This document shows positions 42,247 through 52,824 of a DNA stretch of 64,000 nucleotides, piece by piece. The stretch comes from Endotrypanum monterogeii (taxonomy: Eukaryota; Euglenozoa; Kinetoplastea; Trypanosomatida; Trypanosomatidae): NCBI GenBank assembly GCA_000333855.2, contig CM007344.1, positions 425,302 to 489,301 of the forward strand. Reading direction: 5' to 3'. Position 1 is the stretch's first letter; each line of letters opens with the position of its first letter. Below the pieces are notes generated by a model that saw only the letters and a program-made list of their open reading frames with translations, was not told the origin of the DNA and ran no database searches. A program made the translations under genes and the position numbers.

Positions 42247-45144
42247 ATGGATGTTCTCGTAGGAACTGTCCAGGGCGTTGCTTCGCACCAACTGGTTCTG
42301 TCGACGGAGCCGGCGACCTCAGCAGACGGCGATACTGCACCTGTACGTATTGGTGATGATGCCACACGTGGAGAGCGAGGAAGTGCGAGGATCAAGGCAA
42401 CACAACATTCCGTTTCTTCGGCTGCCGTTGTCATCGCCACTACCTACCCTGATGCTCCGGTACAGAGTTCCAGCATCGCATGCCCTTCCACTACCCCGTT
42501 CGACCTCTCACGTCTCACGCGCACCTCTGATGACGTGCGCGTTGCCGAGTACGACAAACACGCTCGACAGCGACTCTCGACGGAATTTGACCGGCCGAAA
42601 ATCGATGCTCGCTTCGACTGCGGTAGCCGCGTTGGCACCCCCGTCTATGCCGAGCGACGAGACTCCACAGTGGGAGGCAGCCGGGTGCACAGTGCTCTTG
42701 CCCATGGTGAGCTGGTGGGTGCGGAAGGGAGTGTCGACCGCGTCGACACGCAACCGCCAATGTCTACAAGCACGCCTGTCTTTATATGTGAGCTACATAA
42801 AAAACGTGATGATGGGCTCGACGTGTCCATACTCAAGCACTCAACGACGTCCACCATCACAACACCAGCCAAGACGTTGTTGTCCCCGAAGCCCCCTCAG
42901 CCTTCGTTCACCTCTGAGCGGAGCGGAGATGCCCACTCTGAATGGCTTGCAAGACCTGAGGAGCATAACAGTGCTGTGTCAGGGGTGGGCGGTGGTGGGG
43001 CTTGTGGTGTGGTGCCTGGAATGTTTTTTCGGGCCGATATGCAGACGGAGGCTGCTCGTGGGCTAGGCTTCACTAGCGCCGAAGATTACCTTGGGAACCT
43101 CTCAGCGCCGGTCGACTGCGATGTCACTCGCAGATGGATTTCCGACGTGATGTCGCCAACTGCATCAGATGTGTGCCTGCATAGAGGCTCACCTATCAGC
43201 ATTGGTGGCATTTCGGATCCGCAGCAGGCTCTACATCAGATGCCCGACGCGGCATCTGAAATCTATGGTCCTCTTGCTTTGAATAAAGAAGCGCGTTTCG
43301 TGGCGGCCACGGGAGGCCCTTGTGCGCAGCAGCGTCTTGGAGATTCGCCACTGTCGACTCACGACGTGAGTGAGCCACACCGCTACGGATCACTGACACC
43401 TCGCATCACCCATCTCCACGAATCCTTCTGTACAACTTCTGCCACGACTCCCCTGACCATGACATCACCAGCGTATGCGAACACACTCGACTCTGCTGTC
43501 GCATTTTACGAGATCGGCAGTTCAAGCGGAGTCGGAGGAGGCTCCGGTCGTGGTGGTGGCGGCGGTATGCCAGGTGGTGCAGCGAAATATTGCACTATCG
43601 GCTCCACTCGATCCGTATTCGACTACCGTTCTGCGCTCGGCCCCCATACGTGGTCGTCAGTGGCCGCATCAACCTTTGTGGAGGGAACCGGAGGCCGCCC
43701 CGTCACGTCACTGAAGGCTCGTGAAGCAGGAGTCGTCTCGGCCGCACGGTCTGGACGCTTCAGAGCTGACGAGAACAAGGTTATAGCTCTAGGGTCAAAC
43801 GACGGAGGGGGCAGTGGCAGGAGCGAGTCGCTCTTGATGCTTGGGACATACTTGAGAAGCAGATGCTTTCTCTCAGCCGAACATCAGGGCTCGACTTTGT
43901 CTAACAACCCTGGACGATGCTCTACAGCCATGTCAGGCTGTGGTGAGGGCTCCCTGCGGGTGGCCTCAGACGCTTCGATGCTTCGCCAGTCACTTGTCGT
44001 CACCACCACCATCAGCTCGATAGAAAGCGTCGAATCATTTCGGGACGTGTCATCGGTTAGCGCGCATGGCGAAGATATCATCACCCCAGAGGATCGGGTT
44101 GCTGAGGCTTTTCCTTGGTGTAATGAGGCGGAGGGTACGCCAATCAGGGATGGGCGTCACCAACTGACAAAACCAGGCGTTGCTGTCTTTGAGCACCAAG
44201 CTGACGCGCTGAGAGCTTCAGTGTTCCCAAGCGACGCTGAGCATAACTCAGTGCTTGCTTCCGAAGATTTCGTTTCCGTTGCCAGTCGCGCTGGACAGTC
44301 TCCGTGCCACGCAAGGGGCTGCCTAGATTCTTGGGGGAGAGAAATCTGCAGCGCCGTCGATGTGCCAGAGCCGAGCAGGCACGTCCACCCTTCTCCCAGT
44401 AAAGAACCGCTTGGGAATTGGTGTGGTGACGCGGACTTCAAGCGCACCTGCACAAAAGCCAATCAGGAGAGGCGTTCTACCTCATCACATATTATGGATC
44501 CCCTAGTCATCCGCGCCGCTGCGACACCACTCCCAGATTTTTTTCAATCTTCTAGGCCGTCGTCTTCCTCCAGCGTACGGAGGCGCAGCTCACTTTCACG
44601 CCTATGGGGATTCTCAACCTCTTCAGAAGCGTTCCAGGGGTCCGACACCCCTGGTGACGCTCCATGCCCATCCGCGAATTCCGCAGACGTTCTTATTTCC
44701 ACAGCTTCTGCCGTTGCCGCGAACACACTCGAAGACTCGTCATCATTATTACCGACGTCGGAAAAGTCGGCGTCACGGCCGTCGTCTACGCCCATTCGAG
44801 CGACAGTGCCCATCGCTGACACACCTGCGCAGAGACCATTACCTAGACGTCGGTCTGGTAGAGCCGCAGGCGTTGAGAGGGTCGTGGCGGCTTCTCGGAA
44901 GCACCCATCCCCCGTGCTTCCCAGCTTTGACACACCCGAGGAAGCGCATAGCTTATTTGGCCGCCCCCGGTTGTCTGGATTCATTACCACATCGGTGGTG
45001 ACGACAGGATGTTTTTTTACTGACTCGCATTGCTGTTCAAGTCGTTTGCCCGCGATCCTACAGTGCGGCGGAGGGCGTGTCACGAAGCTATTGCGCTCCA
45101 GGGAAGGCTCCCGTGACACGAGCTTTTCTGCTATGCAGAATTAA
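42247..45144 (+). CDS. Large disordered protein of unknown function, 965 residues
   Basis: I do not recognise this protein. It is rich in Ser, Thr, Ala, Gly and Pro throughout, with no membrane segment, signal peptide, zinc site or enzyme motif visible. A Gly-rich stretch near 427-440 and Ser-rich stretches near 770-785 (SSSSVRRRSSLSRLWGF, a possible basic phosphorylation-prone site) stand out. The most ordered parts appear to be about 265-310 (ARGLGFTSAEDYLGNL, a short helical motif) and the C-terminal region from about 890 (FDTPEEAHSLFGRPRLSG), which also has several cysteines. The start is the first ATG after the predicted acceptor. Codon use is like other genes here, and the frame is open for 2.9 kb, so it is real. 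A regulatory or scaffold role is plausible but not shown. Confidence 0.8.
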   Translation: MDVLVGTVQGVASHQLVLSTEPATSADGDTAPVRIGDDATRGERGSARIKATQHSVSSAAVVIATTYPDAPVQSSSIACPSTTPFDLSRLTRTSDDVRVAEYDKHARQRLSTEFDRPKIDARFDCGSRVGTPVYAERRDSTVGGSRVHSALAHGELVGAEGSVDRVDTQPPMSTSTPVFICELHKKRDDGLDVSILKHSTTSTITTPAKTLLSPKPPQPSFTSERSGDAHSEWLARPEEHNSAVSGVGGGGACGVVPGMFFRADMQTEAARGLGFTSAEDYLGNLSAPVDCDVTRRWISDVMSPTASDVCLHRGSPISIGGISDPQQALHQMPDAASEIYGPLALNKEARFVAATGGPCAQQRLGDSPLSTHDVSEPHRYGSLTPRITHLHESFCTTSATTPLTMTSPAYANTLDSAVAFYEIGSSSGVGGGSGRGGGGGMPGGAAKYCTIGSTRSVFDYRSALGPHTWSSVAASTFVEGTGGRPVTSLKAREAGVVSAARSGRFRADENKVIALGSNDGGGSGRSESLLMLGTYLRSRCFLSAEHQGSTLSNNPGRCSTAMSGCGEGSLRVASDASMLRQSLVVTTTISSIESVESFRDVSSVSAHGEDIITPEDRVAEAFPWCNEAEGTPIRDGRHQLTKPGVAVFEHQADALRASVFPSDAEHNSVLASEDFVSVASRAGQSPCHARGCLDSWGREICSAVDVPEPSRHVHPSPSKEPLGNWCGDADFKRTCTKANQERRSTSSHIMDPLVIRAAATPLPDFFQSSRPSSSSSVRRRSSLSRLWGFSTSSEAFQGSDTPGDAPCPSANSADVLISTASAVAANTLEDSSSLLPTSEKSASRPSSTPIRATVPIADTPAQRPLPRRRSGRAAGVERVVAASRKHPSPVLPSFDTPEEAHSLFGRPRLSGFITTSVVTTGCFFTDSHCCSSRLPAILQCGGGRVTKLLRSREGSRDTSFSAMQN

Positions 45145-45682
45145 TGCGGCGAGCGGAGACCAATGCTGAACGTTGACGAAATCGGTGGGCATCCTAGATG
45201 CTCGCTCTCCATTTTTTCTACACCGCACTGCAACGTTACCGATGTCATCGGCAACGGACAGCATTTACGGATACACACAGACGCACCTGTGCAGAGAACA
45301 TGAGAGTTTTCTCATCATGTATACTTCTAGCCCCCCCTCCCCCCTTGTAGCCTTCTTATCTCCAACTTTGTCCTCCTCCATCCCTCGGCTCCTTTTTTGT
45401 TTCTCAGCTGTTTCTAGCCCATCGTCATATGATTTCCCGATCACTGTTTCTATCGTCGTCGCTTTGTGGACTGTGCCTGTGTATGAATGGGCCCACATGC
45501 CGGTAATACTCCCCTCTCTCTTCAGGGCGGTCTCGTCTTTGTCTGCCATTGCTCCCCCCTTCTTCGTTGTCGTCCTTGACAACATTTTCTTTGCGAGGGG
45601 GAGGGCTCATTGCGGCCGTACATGAATTTTATTACTGCTGTTTTTTTTTTTTTTGGAAAGCGATCTACACATATACGCACGT

Positions 45683-45756
<74 letters not shown>
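45683..45756 (+). repeat. (AC)n(AT)n(GT)n self-complementary repeat
   Basis: About 24 bases of AC, 22 of AT and 28 of GT in uninterrupted order. The AC and GT arms are complementary around an AT core, so a stem of about 35 base pairs could form in DNA or RNA. Confidence 0.92.
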
Positions 45757-45759
<3 letters not shown>

Positions 45760-46469
45760 GTTTTTTTTTTTTTGGGTGTCGCTGAACTCATCATATTCAG
45801 ATGACAGACATCTAGACAGGGGAGAGGGCAAATGTGGAAAGGAAGGAAACCACTAAGAGAGCGGAGAAATAGCTGGGGAGATAGGCCAACGAAGCAAGCA
45901 CATACGAGTCACAGATTTGGGCTTTGAGATGTGTGCATGATCTGTGCACGTGCCTCTCCCTCCGTGTACGAGTTTTTTTTTTCCATTCTTACCATTTCTG
46001 GCTTTCACGTACCGGCATCAACTCTCTCTCCTCCCTCTCTCCCTTTTTTTTATTCGTTTATTCATCAACCTTCCCTTCCCATCTACCCCGCCTTCCGTGA
46101 GTCTTTCTCACCGCTTCTCGCTCTTTCTTTCTCGCCGTGTTTCTTTTCTTGTCTTCACCACATTTCTCGATTTTCTCATCTCGCTTTTTTTTTTCTCGGC
46201 TGGCTACATCATGTACAGTACATAAATATATATATATTTATATTTGTTGCTGGCTGCTTGTGTCTTTATATACAGACATGCATTTCTACACAGGAGCACA
46301 CACACACACAATATATTTATTTTTATTTATACATAATGCATTCGGATATGTATATGAGCTTTTGCATTACTGTTTATCTCAGATGTTACCCTTCTGCTCG
46401 TATTTTTTCTTTGTTTGCAAAGTCTCCGGAGGGGTGGCATCAGTAAAAAAAAAAACGTGCAATGATAGT

Positions 46470-46510
46470 GGGGGGAGGGGAGGGAGGGGAAGGAGGGAGG
46501 GAGGGAGGGA
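46470..46510 (+). repeat. G-rich tract with G-quadruplex potential
   Basis: Eight or so runs of three or more G, separated by one or two A, on the transcribed-sense strand. It satisfies the simple G3+N1-7 quadruplex pattern several times over. Confidence 0.75.
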
Positions 46511-47261
46511 TGGAGAAGCACATTTGAGAGGCCTCCAACATCCTCCGTCATTCACAATTCTTAATTTTTTCCCTCATATTTATTGATGAATGAAAAAACC
46601 TTTCTCGGAGTCGCTCACTGGTATCCACTCGTTGATGTGCTCCGAAGCTGTACCCATCAACGATATACATATATACATGTACATAAGTGTGTGTGTGTGC
46701 GTGCGTGTGTATAGTGTTTGATATAGCAGACAGCCGTTGAGCTAGGCTAGGGAAAGGGAGGGGACTGAAGGGGTGGGATAGGCCAAAGGATTAGAGGGCC
46801 GTATCGCTTGTCTCTGCGTGCGCCATATTTTACCGAGATCCTCGTTGAGCTTCAGCTAACTCTTACTTTCTCCCCTTTCTCCATCAGCTGCACGCTTAGA
46901 AAATTTCAACAGAAGGATTCTACCCAAGTATTGCTGCGCCGAGACACGCACCTGCGCTCCTTTTTTCCTTTTCCCCTCATCCTTTCCCCTCCTTTCAACT
47001 AATGTTCGCTAATTTTGTACCCTTTTTATTTTCTCAGTTGGAGGGACCCCCTTTCCCTCCTCCTCCTCTTCCTCCTTACGGCGCGAAGGTGTCCAATGAA
47101 AGTCTTCTGGCGGATGTCGACTGCCATGTTCTGGGGAGCGCTGTGTTGCAGACGACTTTACCACAATCAATAGAGCTTGATGTCCCTCTGGGGTACGTCC
47201 AGCTGACGTGACTGAAAACTACGTGATCATGTTCTCACTGTTTATTGGTGTGTGTCGGATG

Positions 47262-47295
<34 letters not shown>

Positions 47296-47807
47296 TTCAT
47301 TTTGATGGAAGTCTTCTTCGTACTACTCTGGTCTGCCGACACATGTGCTTGTACGTCATCTGCAACGTAAGTTGTCCAACTAAAGCTCTCCCCAACCCTT
47401 CACGCTTGAGATACCACCGACACCGTTCTCTTCCCCTCCCTTTCTCCCTACAATACATACATACATATATACCCTGTACCACCAAAGGGGAAATACAAGT
47501 CATTTCCAGCTACACCTCCTCCCCCCTTATTTTCGCTGATTATATACACACACACTCACACACACACACACACCTCACATAGTTTACCTCTTTTCTGTGC
47601 AGTGAGGGAGAGGTATACACCCCAGCGAAAAAAAAGGAGAGAGCACGAGAGGTTTCATAATTAGGGGTATCGAGACAAAGCGGAATACAGCCAAACACCC
47701 CTCCCACCAACGCAGATACGCGCGTCATCGATTAAGGAAACGGAAGAAAAACTCTCTCTCCACAAAGAGGGGTTCGGAAGGGGTCAGAAGGTAAGTGGCA
47801 GTGAGTC

Positions 47808-47827
47808 TTTTTTTTTTTTCGTTCTAG
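47808..47827 (+). promoter_or_regulatory. Predicted SL acceptor, UBAC2-like gene
   Basis: A T-run (47808-47819) and CGTTCTAG with AG at 47826-47827, 40 bases before the ATG at 47868. Confidence 0.55.
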
Positions 47828-47867
47828 CGTAGGAGGTATCAGCGGCGGCGGTTGAGATTTGGGAGCC

Positions 47868-49061
47868 ATGATTCTCGAAGGCGCTCCCGTAACGGGCTTG
47901 ACCCTGCTCATTTCCACCGTGTCATCGGCAGTGGTGCGCGGTCAGTATACACGTTACCGTAGCATGGCTTTTCCTCCTGGCACACCCGCGGCACCCCTCA
48001 CTCGCTTCACTCTTGCGAAGCGGCTTTTTCTGGAAAGCATTCCGGCAGGCCCTCTGGGCACATCCGCCATGGATATTTTGCTGGCTATCAACCTGCTTTA
48101 TCAGTTTCGCACGCTGGAGCGGCGGTGGGGGCCTAGTTCATATATGGCATTTGTCTTGACCTCAGCCATGTTAGGGGTGTGCGCAGTTCAGCTCTTCATC
48201 ACGGAAAGCGGGTCGACGCAGCTGTCCGTCGACGCTGTCCGTATCCTCTCTGCCGTAGGAATGCTTGTGCCCCTGTCGGCGTTGCTCACTCGCTATCTTC
48301 GAGAGGTGCCGTCGAGGTCGCCGTTGGGGCTGCGCATTCCTGGTACGAACATCCAGATTTCAGAGAAGGTGCTTACTTTTCTGCCGCTTCTCAAACTGGT
48401 TCTGATCCCTAGCACGCAGCTTCAGGCGCAGACATTTCGCTGGGCTGCGGTGGAGGCTGATGTGGGGGTGTGGACGCGGGTACTCTTTGTTATATGCGGC
48501 GCTGTCTTTGCTCTGGTCTCAGCCCACTCGATTGCGGTTCAGTGGTGGTTATCCATCTTCAGGCGTTACGTGTGCCGTCCTCTCCTTTATTTTCTGCAGC
48601 CGATAACAGATGTTCTCTTCGGGGGCTCCTTAACGGTGGACCACGCCAAGCCGCGGGGCACACGGCACCGGAGAGGAGGCACCACAACTTTTGAAACAGG
48701 TGTCGGTGGTGCACGTGGCGGCGCCAGTGATGGCCGCGCCCCCGGCGTCATTGACGGTGGCCGATACGTGGTTGAGAGCCTCACAGGTGATGACACTCTG
48801 CAGACGGGGGGTGCCCGTATGCAGGTGCGGAGGCGTGAGGTCCCACGGAATCCACTGGAGGCTTTACAGGGTAGGCCTGTGGCTGCCGGTAGGGCGTCCT
48901 CAGCGTGGCGCCTTAGTCCACAGGAAGAGGCAGCGAGGAACGAGGCAATCATGGCAGTGGAAGCAATCGGCCTTGATGTGACGCGCGATGAGATTGTCGC
49001 TGCGCTAGACATGGCAGAGGGCAACCAGGAGATGGCCGTGCAGATTCTATTGGGCAGCTAA
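47868..49061 (+). CDS. UBAC2-like rhomboid-fold membrane protein with UBA domain
   Basis: A 397-residue multi-pass membrane protein. Hydrophobic segments at about 8-25, 62-77, 94-112 (SYMAFVLTSAMLGVCAVQL), 126-142, 162-176 and 205-228 fit a rhomboid-like bundle. A Gly/Arg-rich linker follows, then a UBA domain at about 353-397 (AIMAVEAIGLDVTRDEIVAALD...NQEMAVQILLGS), which binds ubiquitin. The combination matches UBAC2, an ER-membrane pseudo-rhomboid that works with ER-associated degradation factors. The N-terminal pattern, with a large residue-rich FLESIPAGPLGTSAMDILLAINLLYQFRTLE stretch split by WG, agrees with this family. I do not see a rhomboid GxSx serine motif, so it is probably not a protease. 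The start is the ATG just after the predicted acceptor; the frame itself opens three codons earlier with TTG. Derlin-type proteins lack a UBA and are less likely. Confidence 0.8.
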   Translation: MILEGAPVTGLTLLISTVSSAVVRGQYTRYRSMAFPPGTPAAPLTRFTLAKRLFLESIPAGPLGTSAMDILLAINLLYQFRTLERRWGPSSYMAFVLTSAMLGVCAVQLFITESGSTQLSVDAVRILSAVGMLVPLSALLTRYLREVPSRSPLGLRIPGTNIQISEKVLTFLPLLKLVLIPSTQLQAQTFRWAAVEADVGVWTRVLFVICGAVFALVSAHSIAVQWWLSIFRRYVCRPLLYFLQPITDVLFGGSLTVDHAKPRGTRHRRGGTTTFETGVGGARGGASDGRAPGVIDGGRYVVESLTGDDTLQTGGARMQVRRREVPRNPLEALQGRPVAAGRASSAWRLSPQEEAARNEAIMAVEAIGLDVTRDEIVAALDMAEGNQEMAVQILLGS

Positions 49062-49298
49062 AGCGTGATGATGAGTCAATCCCCGCTTTTTTTTTCCGTC
49101 AACGATATCGCACCGTGTCTGGGACTGTTTCTGGGTATATATATCTTATATTTATTTTTCTTGTGGTTGCTGCTCTGTGCTAGAGTAGTCTGTCTCTGGC
49201 ATACAAACTCGTGTTTTTATCTTCATTCTTTAACGTGTCGTGTTCCTTTGACCTTGAGGCTCGATTCTTTGCGTTTTTTTCTTTCCCGTATTCTCTGC

Positions 49299-49336
<38 letters not shown>

Positions 49337-49812
49337 CCTGCCGAATCACCCCCATCATCACTCCCTCCCTCATTCTTTTATCTCCCCTCCATCTTCCTCT
49401 TGGGAAGCGTAGGCTTTCGCCTCTTAATTCCCATGGCCTGCCATCCCTTTGTGTGACTCTGCTGCGTGCTGAAGGGAGGTGAGGTGAGGTGAGGTGAGGT
49501 GGAGGAGGGGAGGAGGGGAGGAGAGAGAGGAGGGGGGGGCGCGTTTCTCGAGCGCTCGCAAGGACTGAAGGTCCCGATCCGCCTTAGAGCCACTGACACC
49601 ACTCCCGCCTCCACTTGCATTTCATCACTCCGTTCACGTGTCTATTTCACATGCAGGAGGGTTGCCTGGTATGAGTTTTTCCGCGTGAACTCTTCTGAGC
49701 CCCCCCCCCCCTCCCCCTCCCCCTGTGCGTGACGACAGTGTTCTGTCTCTCTCTCTCTCTCTCTGTGGTGTGCACCTCAAGCGCTTGAACACACATACGA
49801 GCAGAAAATAGA
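49062..49812 (+). other. Intergenic with TG and GAGGT repeats
   Basis: Holds (TG)n at 49302-49334, five GAGGT units at 49476-49500 followed by a G/A-rich stretch, a C-rich acceptor-like tract at about 49700-49723 and (CT)n at about 49744-49764. An SL acceptor for the next gene is likely at 49738 or 49781. No gene supported. Confidence 0.6.
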
Positions 49813-51504
49813 ATGCGAAACATAATTGGCCAAGGACCCATTATGCACGCTGCTATCGCGGAGCTACGAAAATGCGTCGGGGAGATTCTCGTACATTATC
49901 CACATGTACTGCGTAATGTCTTCACAGATTCCTTCTCCTCGGCAGCACTTCTTTCGCCTCGGCAACGGCAGGACGACTCCTTGGCTCTTGCTGATATCAT
50001 CGAAGGCTTCCTGACGGAGCTCACCAGAGTTCTCTCGATCGGCCTCTGCAACGAGGAACTCGGACTGTGGTCAGTTCTCGAGCTTCTGGAGTGTGTGCCT
50101 GATCGTGTTCAGGCAGCTGCCGAGTCATTTACGGCACCGAGTCGGAGATCCCCATCGGAGAAGCGCAGTTTGAAGCAGCCGACGCAACAGCCGCAGAGGT
50201 TGCGATTCGCATCTCAGCTGATCTACGTGATACGGTCCACGTTTCCCACCGCCTCACACGACCTACGGACGCGTATTTTTTTCCGCCTGGCCCTTAACCA
50301 AGGGTGTTTCCTAGCGGCCCTGGAGCTGCTTCGGCAGTGGTGCATGCCAGAGTTGTGTGCGTCCTACGCCCCTCGCCAGGGTGGCTGTGGCGGTGACTCG
50401 ATCGGTTCAACACCGCCTATGGCACTTTTGCTGCAGTCGGACACAGACAGCGACCTGTGGAACTCATTCGTCGCTGCTGTCGCACCCGTAGGGGGACCAC
50501 CGCTGGCGGAGATCGAAGCAGGCGCGCCAAGGGTAACTGCCCAGCCTTTTCAGCTGCAGCTTCTAGTCCCCGGTCTCGACGACAACACTTTGGCTTCACG
50601 TGACTACTACGCGAAGGTGCGGAGCTATGTGTACGGTCGCCGGTCAATGCGCCCCTCTGCATTATCTTGCTATCGTTTGGCCCTCCAGCAACAGGCTATT
50701 CCAGAAGCGGGGAGCGGCATCCCACCCTCCACTGCCTCTGTAAAAGAAAAATTGTCTGAGCAACGCAGCTCGCTTCCTGCGGTACAGCTCGCCTTGCGAG
50801 TGGAGTCGTTGCCAGTCGACCGTCGTGTCGCATCAACGAACGCGACTGCGACTCCCTCCAAAGGAAATGGGTCGTCATGTAACTCCTCATCTACCCTTTC
50901 TTCCCGCGTCGTTACGCAGACATCGCACTCCTCTGGGCGTCGTGAGCGGCACCACGGCGCAAGGAGGCGGCACCGAAGGCATCCATCGCGCCTCGCGATG
51001 GACGCAGCTGCGCCAACAGTTCAGGAGGGGGAAACCGGCAGTCATATGCGTACCAACACGAAGGGCAGCTCCAGCAGCAGCGTTGCGGTGGAGGCGACGG
51101 TACGTTCGACTGCGGAGTTAATAGAGGAAATGGGGTGTCCGGGGGCGCTGAACGTGGTGCAGGAGACAGCATCCGTAGACGCACAGGGTGGAGTTCCTCA
51201 AGAAGATGACCAGCAGGTGGTACGGACCTCGACTGACATGAGGGATGCAGAGGCCGCAAAGACGGCCTTCGATGTCGCCTTCTCAAGCGCATCCGACGGC
51301 GTTCCCGAGAGATTAGCTCTTGCGCCGTGCAGCATACAGATACCTGATGTGAGTGTCGCTTGCACAGCTGTTTGCGATGCTGCTTCTGATATTTTAGATC
51401 TTCGACAGCGTTTGTGGGTGTGTTGGGTAGCTTTTACGAAGTGTGTTGAGGGGGAGGAGTTCTCGCGTATCACTATGCATGACGTGGATGCGAATGCCGT
51501 TTAA
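49813..51504 (+). CDS. RUN-domain-like protein (candidate)
   Basis: A 563-residue protein. Residues about 8-190 have the layout of a RUN domain: an N-terminal helix (AIAELRKCVGEILVHYP), an acidic helix followed by a loop (LALADIIEGFLTELTRVL), a LGLWSVLELLECVPDRVQ block like the RUN 'FWxxLExLP' element, and LRTRIFFRLALNQGCFLAA, which resembles the conserved arginine-containing helix near the end of RUN domains. RUN domains bind small GTPases of the Rab, Rap or Arl type in membrane traffic. From about 300 on, the protein is Ser/Arg/His-rich and low complexity, with a last helical segment at about 527-550 (ILDLRQRLWVCWVAFTKCV). No membrane segment or signal peptide is visible. The assignment rests on pattern alone and could be wrong; the gene itself is secure. 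The ATG at 49813 is first in frame, with another at 49843. Confidence 0.55.
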   Translation: MRNIIGQGPIMHAAIAELRKCVGEILVHYPHVLRNVFTDSFSSAALLSPRQRQDDSLALADIIEGFLTELTRVLSIGLCNEELGLWSVLELLECVPDRVQAAAESFTAPSRRSPSEKRSLKQPTQQPQRLRFASQLIYVIRSTFPTASHDLRTRIFFRLALNQGCFLAALELLRQWCMPELCASYAPRQGGCGGDSIGSTPPMALLLQSDTDSDLWNSFVAAVAPVGGPPLAEIEAGAPRVTAQPFQLQLLVPGLDDNTLASRDYYAKVRSYVYGRRSMRPSALSCYRLALQQQAIPEAGSGIPPSTASVKEKLSEQRSSLPAVQLALRVESLPVDRRVASTNATATPSKGNGSSCNSSSTLSSRVVTQTSHSSGRRERHHGARRRHRRHPSRLAMDAAAPTVQEGETGSHMRTNTKGSSSSSVAVEATVRSTAELIEEMGCPGALNVVQETASVDAQGGVPQEDDQQVVRTSTDMRDAEAAKTAFDVAFSSASDGVPERLALAPCSIQIPDVSVACTAVCDAASDILDLRQRLWVCWVAFTKCVEGEEFSRITMHDVDANAV

Positions 51505-52824
51505 TACAAAAAAAGAAAAAGAAAAATCTATCCTTCTCGCAGATACCGGTTTGCCTAGCACGTTTGTATCCCGGGGATGGAGAGGGAGACAGGGGACATA
51601 CATGGAGCGACCGGCTGGTATTGACACGAGCGCCTCTACATGTGATGTTCGTAGGTCTTGCAGTTTTTTTTTTTGTTTGTTTTCTGCTTGGTTGTGGATA
51701 TTTCTTCTGTTTGCTGCCTGTCTGTCTTTGTGTCGTCTTCCTCACTCTATATGTGAGCGCTCTTCTTGTCCTCCCCTCACTCCCTCATCTCCAGCGTTTT
51801 CCTCAGCTCTCGGGGAGAGGGGGAGGCAAAAATAAAAAAAACAAAAAGGGTCTGTTCGATACTTTTGATGTGTCGTCCGGATTGGGCTGATCCCGTATTT
51901 TTGAGGGCACCAACAACAAAAAGGATTAAAAAAAAAGGGGTAAATACCACAGAGAGCGAGACGCCTGAAAACAGCATCGAGTGGACAAAAAGGCCGTGGT
52001 GTGTGTGTGTGTGTATGGGAGGGAGGGGGGGGGAAGAGGGTGTGTCTGTGTTTGAATTCAAGTAAAAAAAAAGAGAGCGATTACATATCTCGCGTTGTGA
52101 AGTCATCTGTCTAGCGTTCTCCCTGTGGTATTTACTTGTCTTGACTTTTGAATATTGTATTATGTAGCTGGTGTGCCCTTCCTGTTCTTCACTTCCTTCT
52201 GCTGCAGGTCTTCCCTCGGCACGAGGGGCTGTATTGCCGTGACATCACCACTGTACCATACGACCAACATAAGATGGAGCAGTGCAGAACACGCGAGGGA
52301 GGGGGGGGGGTGGCAAGACGGACCTGCTCTTCAAAACCACGGCGAAGGGCAAAAAGGAGCAGCTTCCATAGAGGGGGCAGACATTGTGAACAATCACATC
52401 TCGATGAGAGGAGAAGCTTTTTTCTCGAAAACCGCTTTGCTCTCCATCCGTTGTTATCAAGAGACTGCAGAAGAGAAAGCATCTCTCTTCCCCTTTGCAA
52501 ATTCCCCTCTTTTTTTTTTTTTTTGTAACTTCCTCTCAATGTGTGCGTGTGTGTTGTGCACATTTCCATACACGAGGGTGCAAGTCATTGAAAGCAAAAC
52601 ATGCTCCATGGCTACGTGGGGTACACTTTCTGTCTTCCGCTCTTCTGGCTCATGCTATCCTGAGCGTTACTCCTGACCTTATGACCGAACCTCTCCCCCT
52701 CCTCCTCTGCCCCTCCCCCTGCGAGTAAATCAATGAAGCACACGGCCCCAGTAATGTGTTGCAAGACATTATTATAGGTAATCTTTCCCTTCCGACATTT
52801 ATTGTTTCTTCTTGCAGAACAGTC
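51505..52824 (+). other. Intergenic upstream of the 64-residue protein gene
   Basis: Contains T-runs at 51666-51675 and 52510-52525, a G-rich tract at 52018-52041 with quadruplex potential, and C/T-rich blocks. No gene supported; the longer open frames have no protein-like composition. Confidence 0.55.
52784..52817 (+). promoter_or_regulatory. Predicted SL acceptor, 64-residue protein gene
   Basis: A pyrimidine-rich tract (ATTGTTTCTTCTTGCAG at its end) with AG at 52816-52817, only eight bases before the ATG at 52825. If used, the 5'UTR beyond the spliced leader would be just 7 bases. Confidence 0.5.

Larger units (their letters stand above)
45145..47867 (+). other. Intergenic: 3'UTR region and UBAC2-like 5' flank
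   Basis: No gene supported. Contains the self-complementary repeat at 45683-45756, a TA-rich patch near 46226-46243, the G-rich tract at 46470-46510, (TA)n at 47263-47287 and (CA)n at 47547-47573. Confidence 0.6.
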
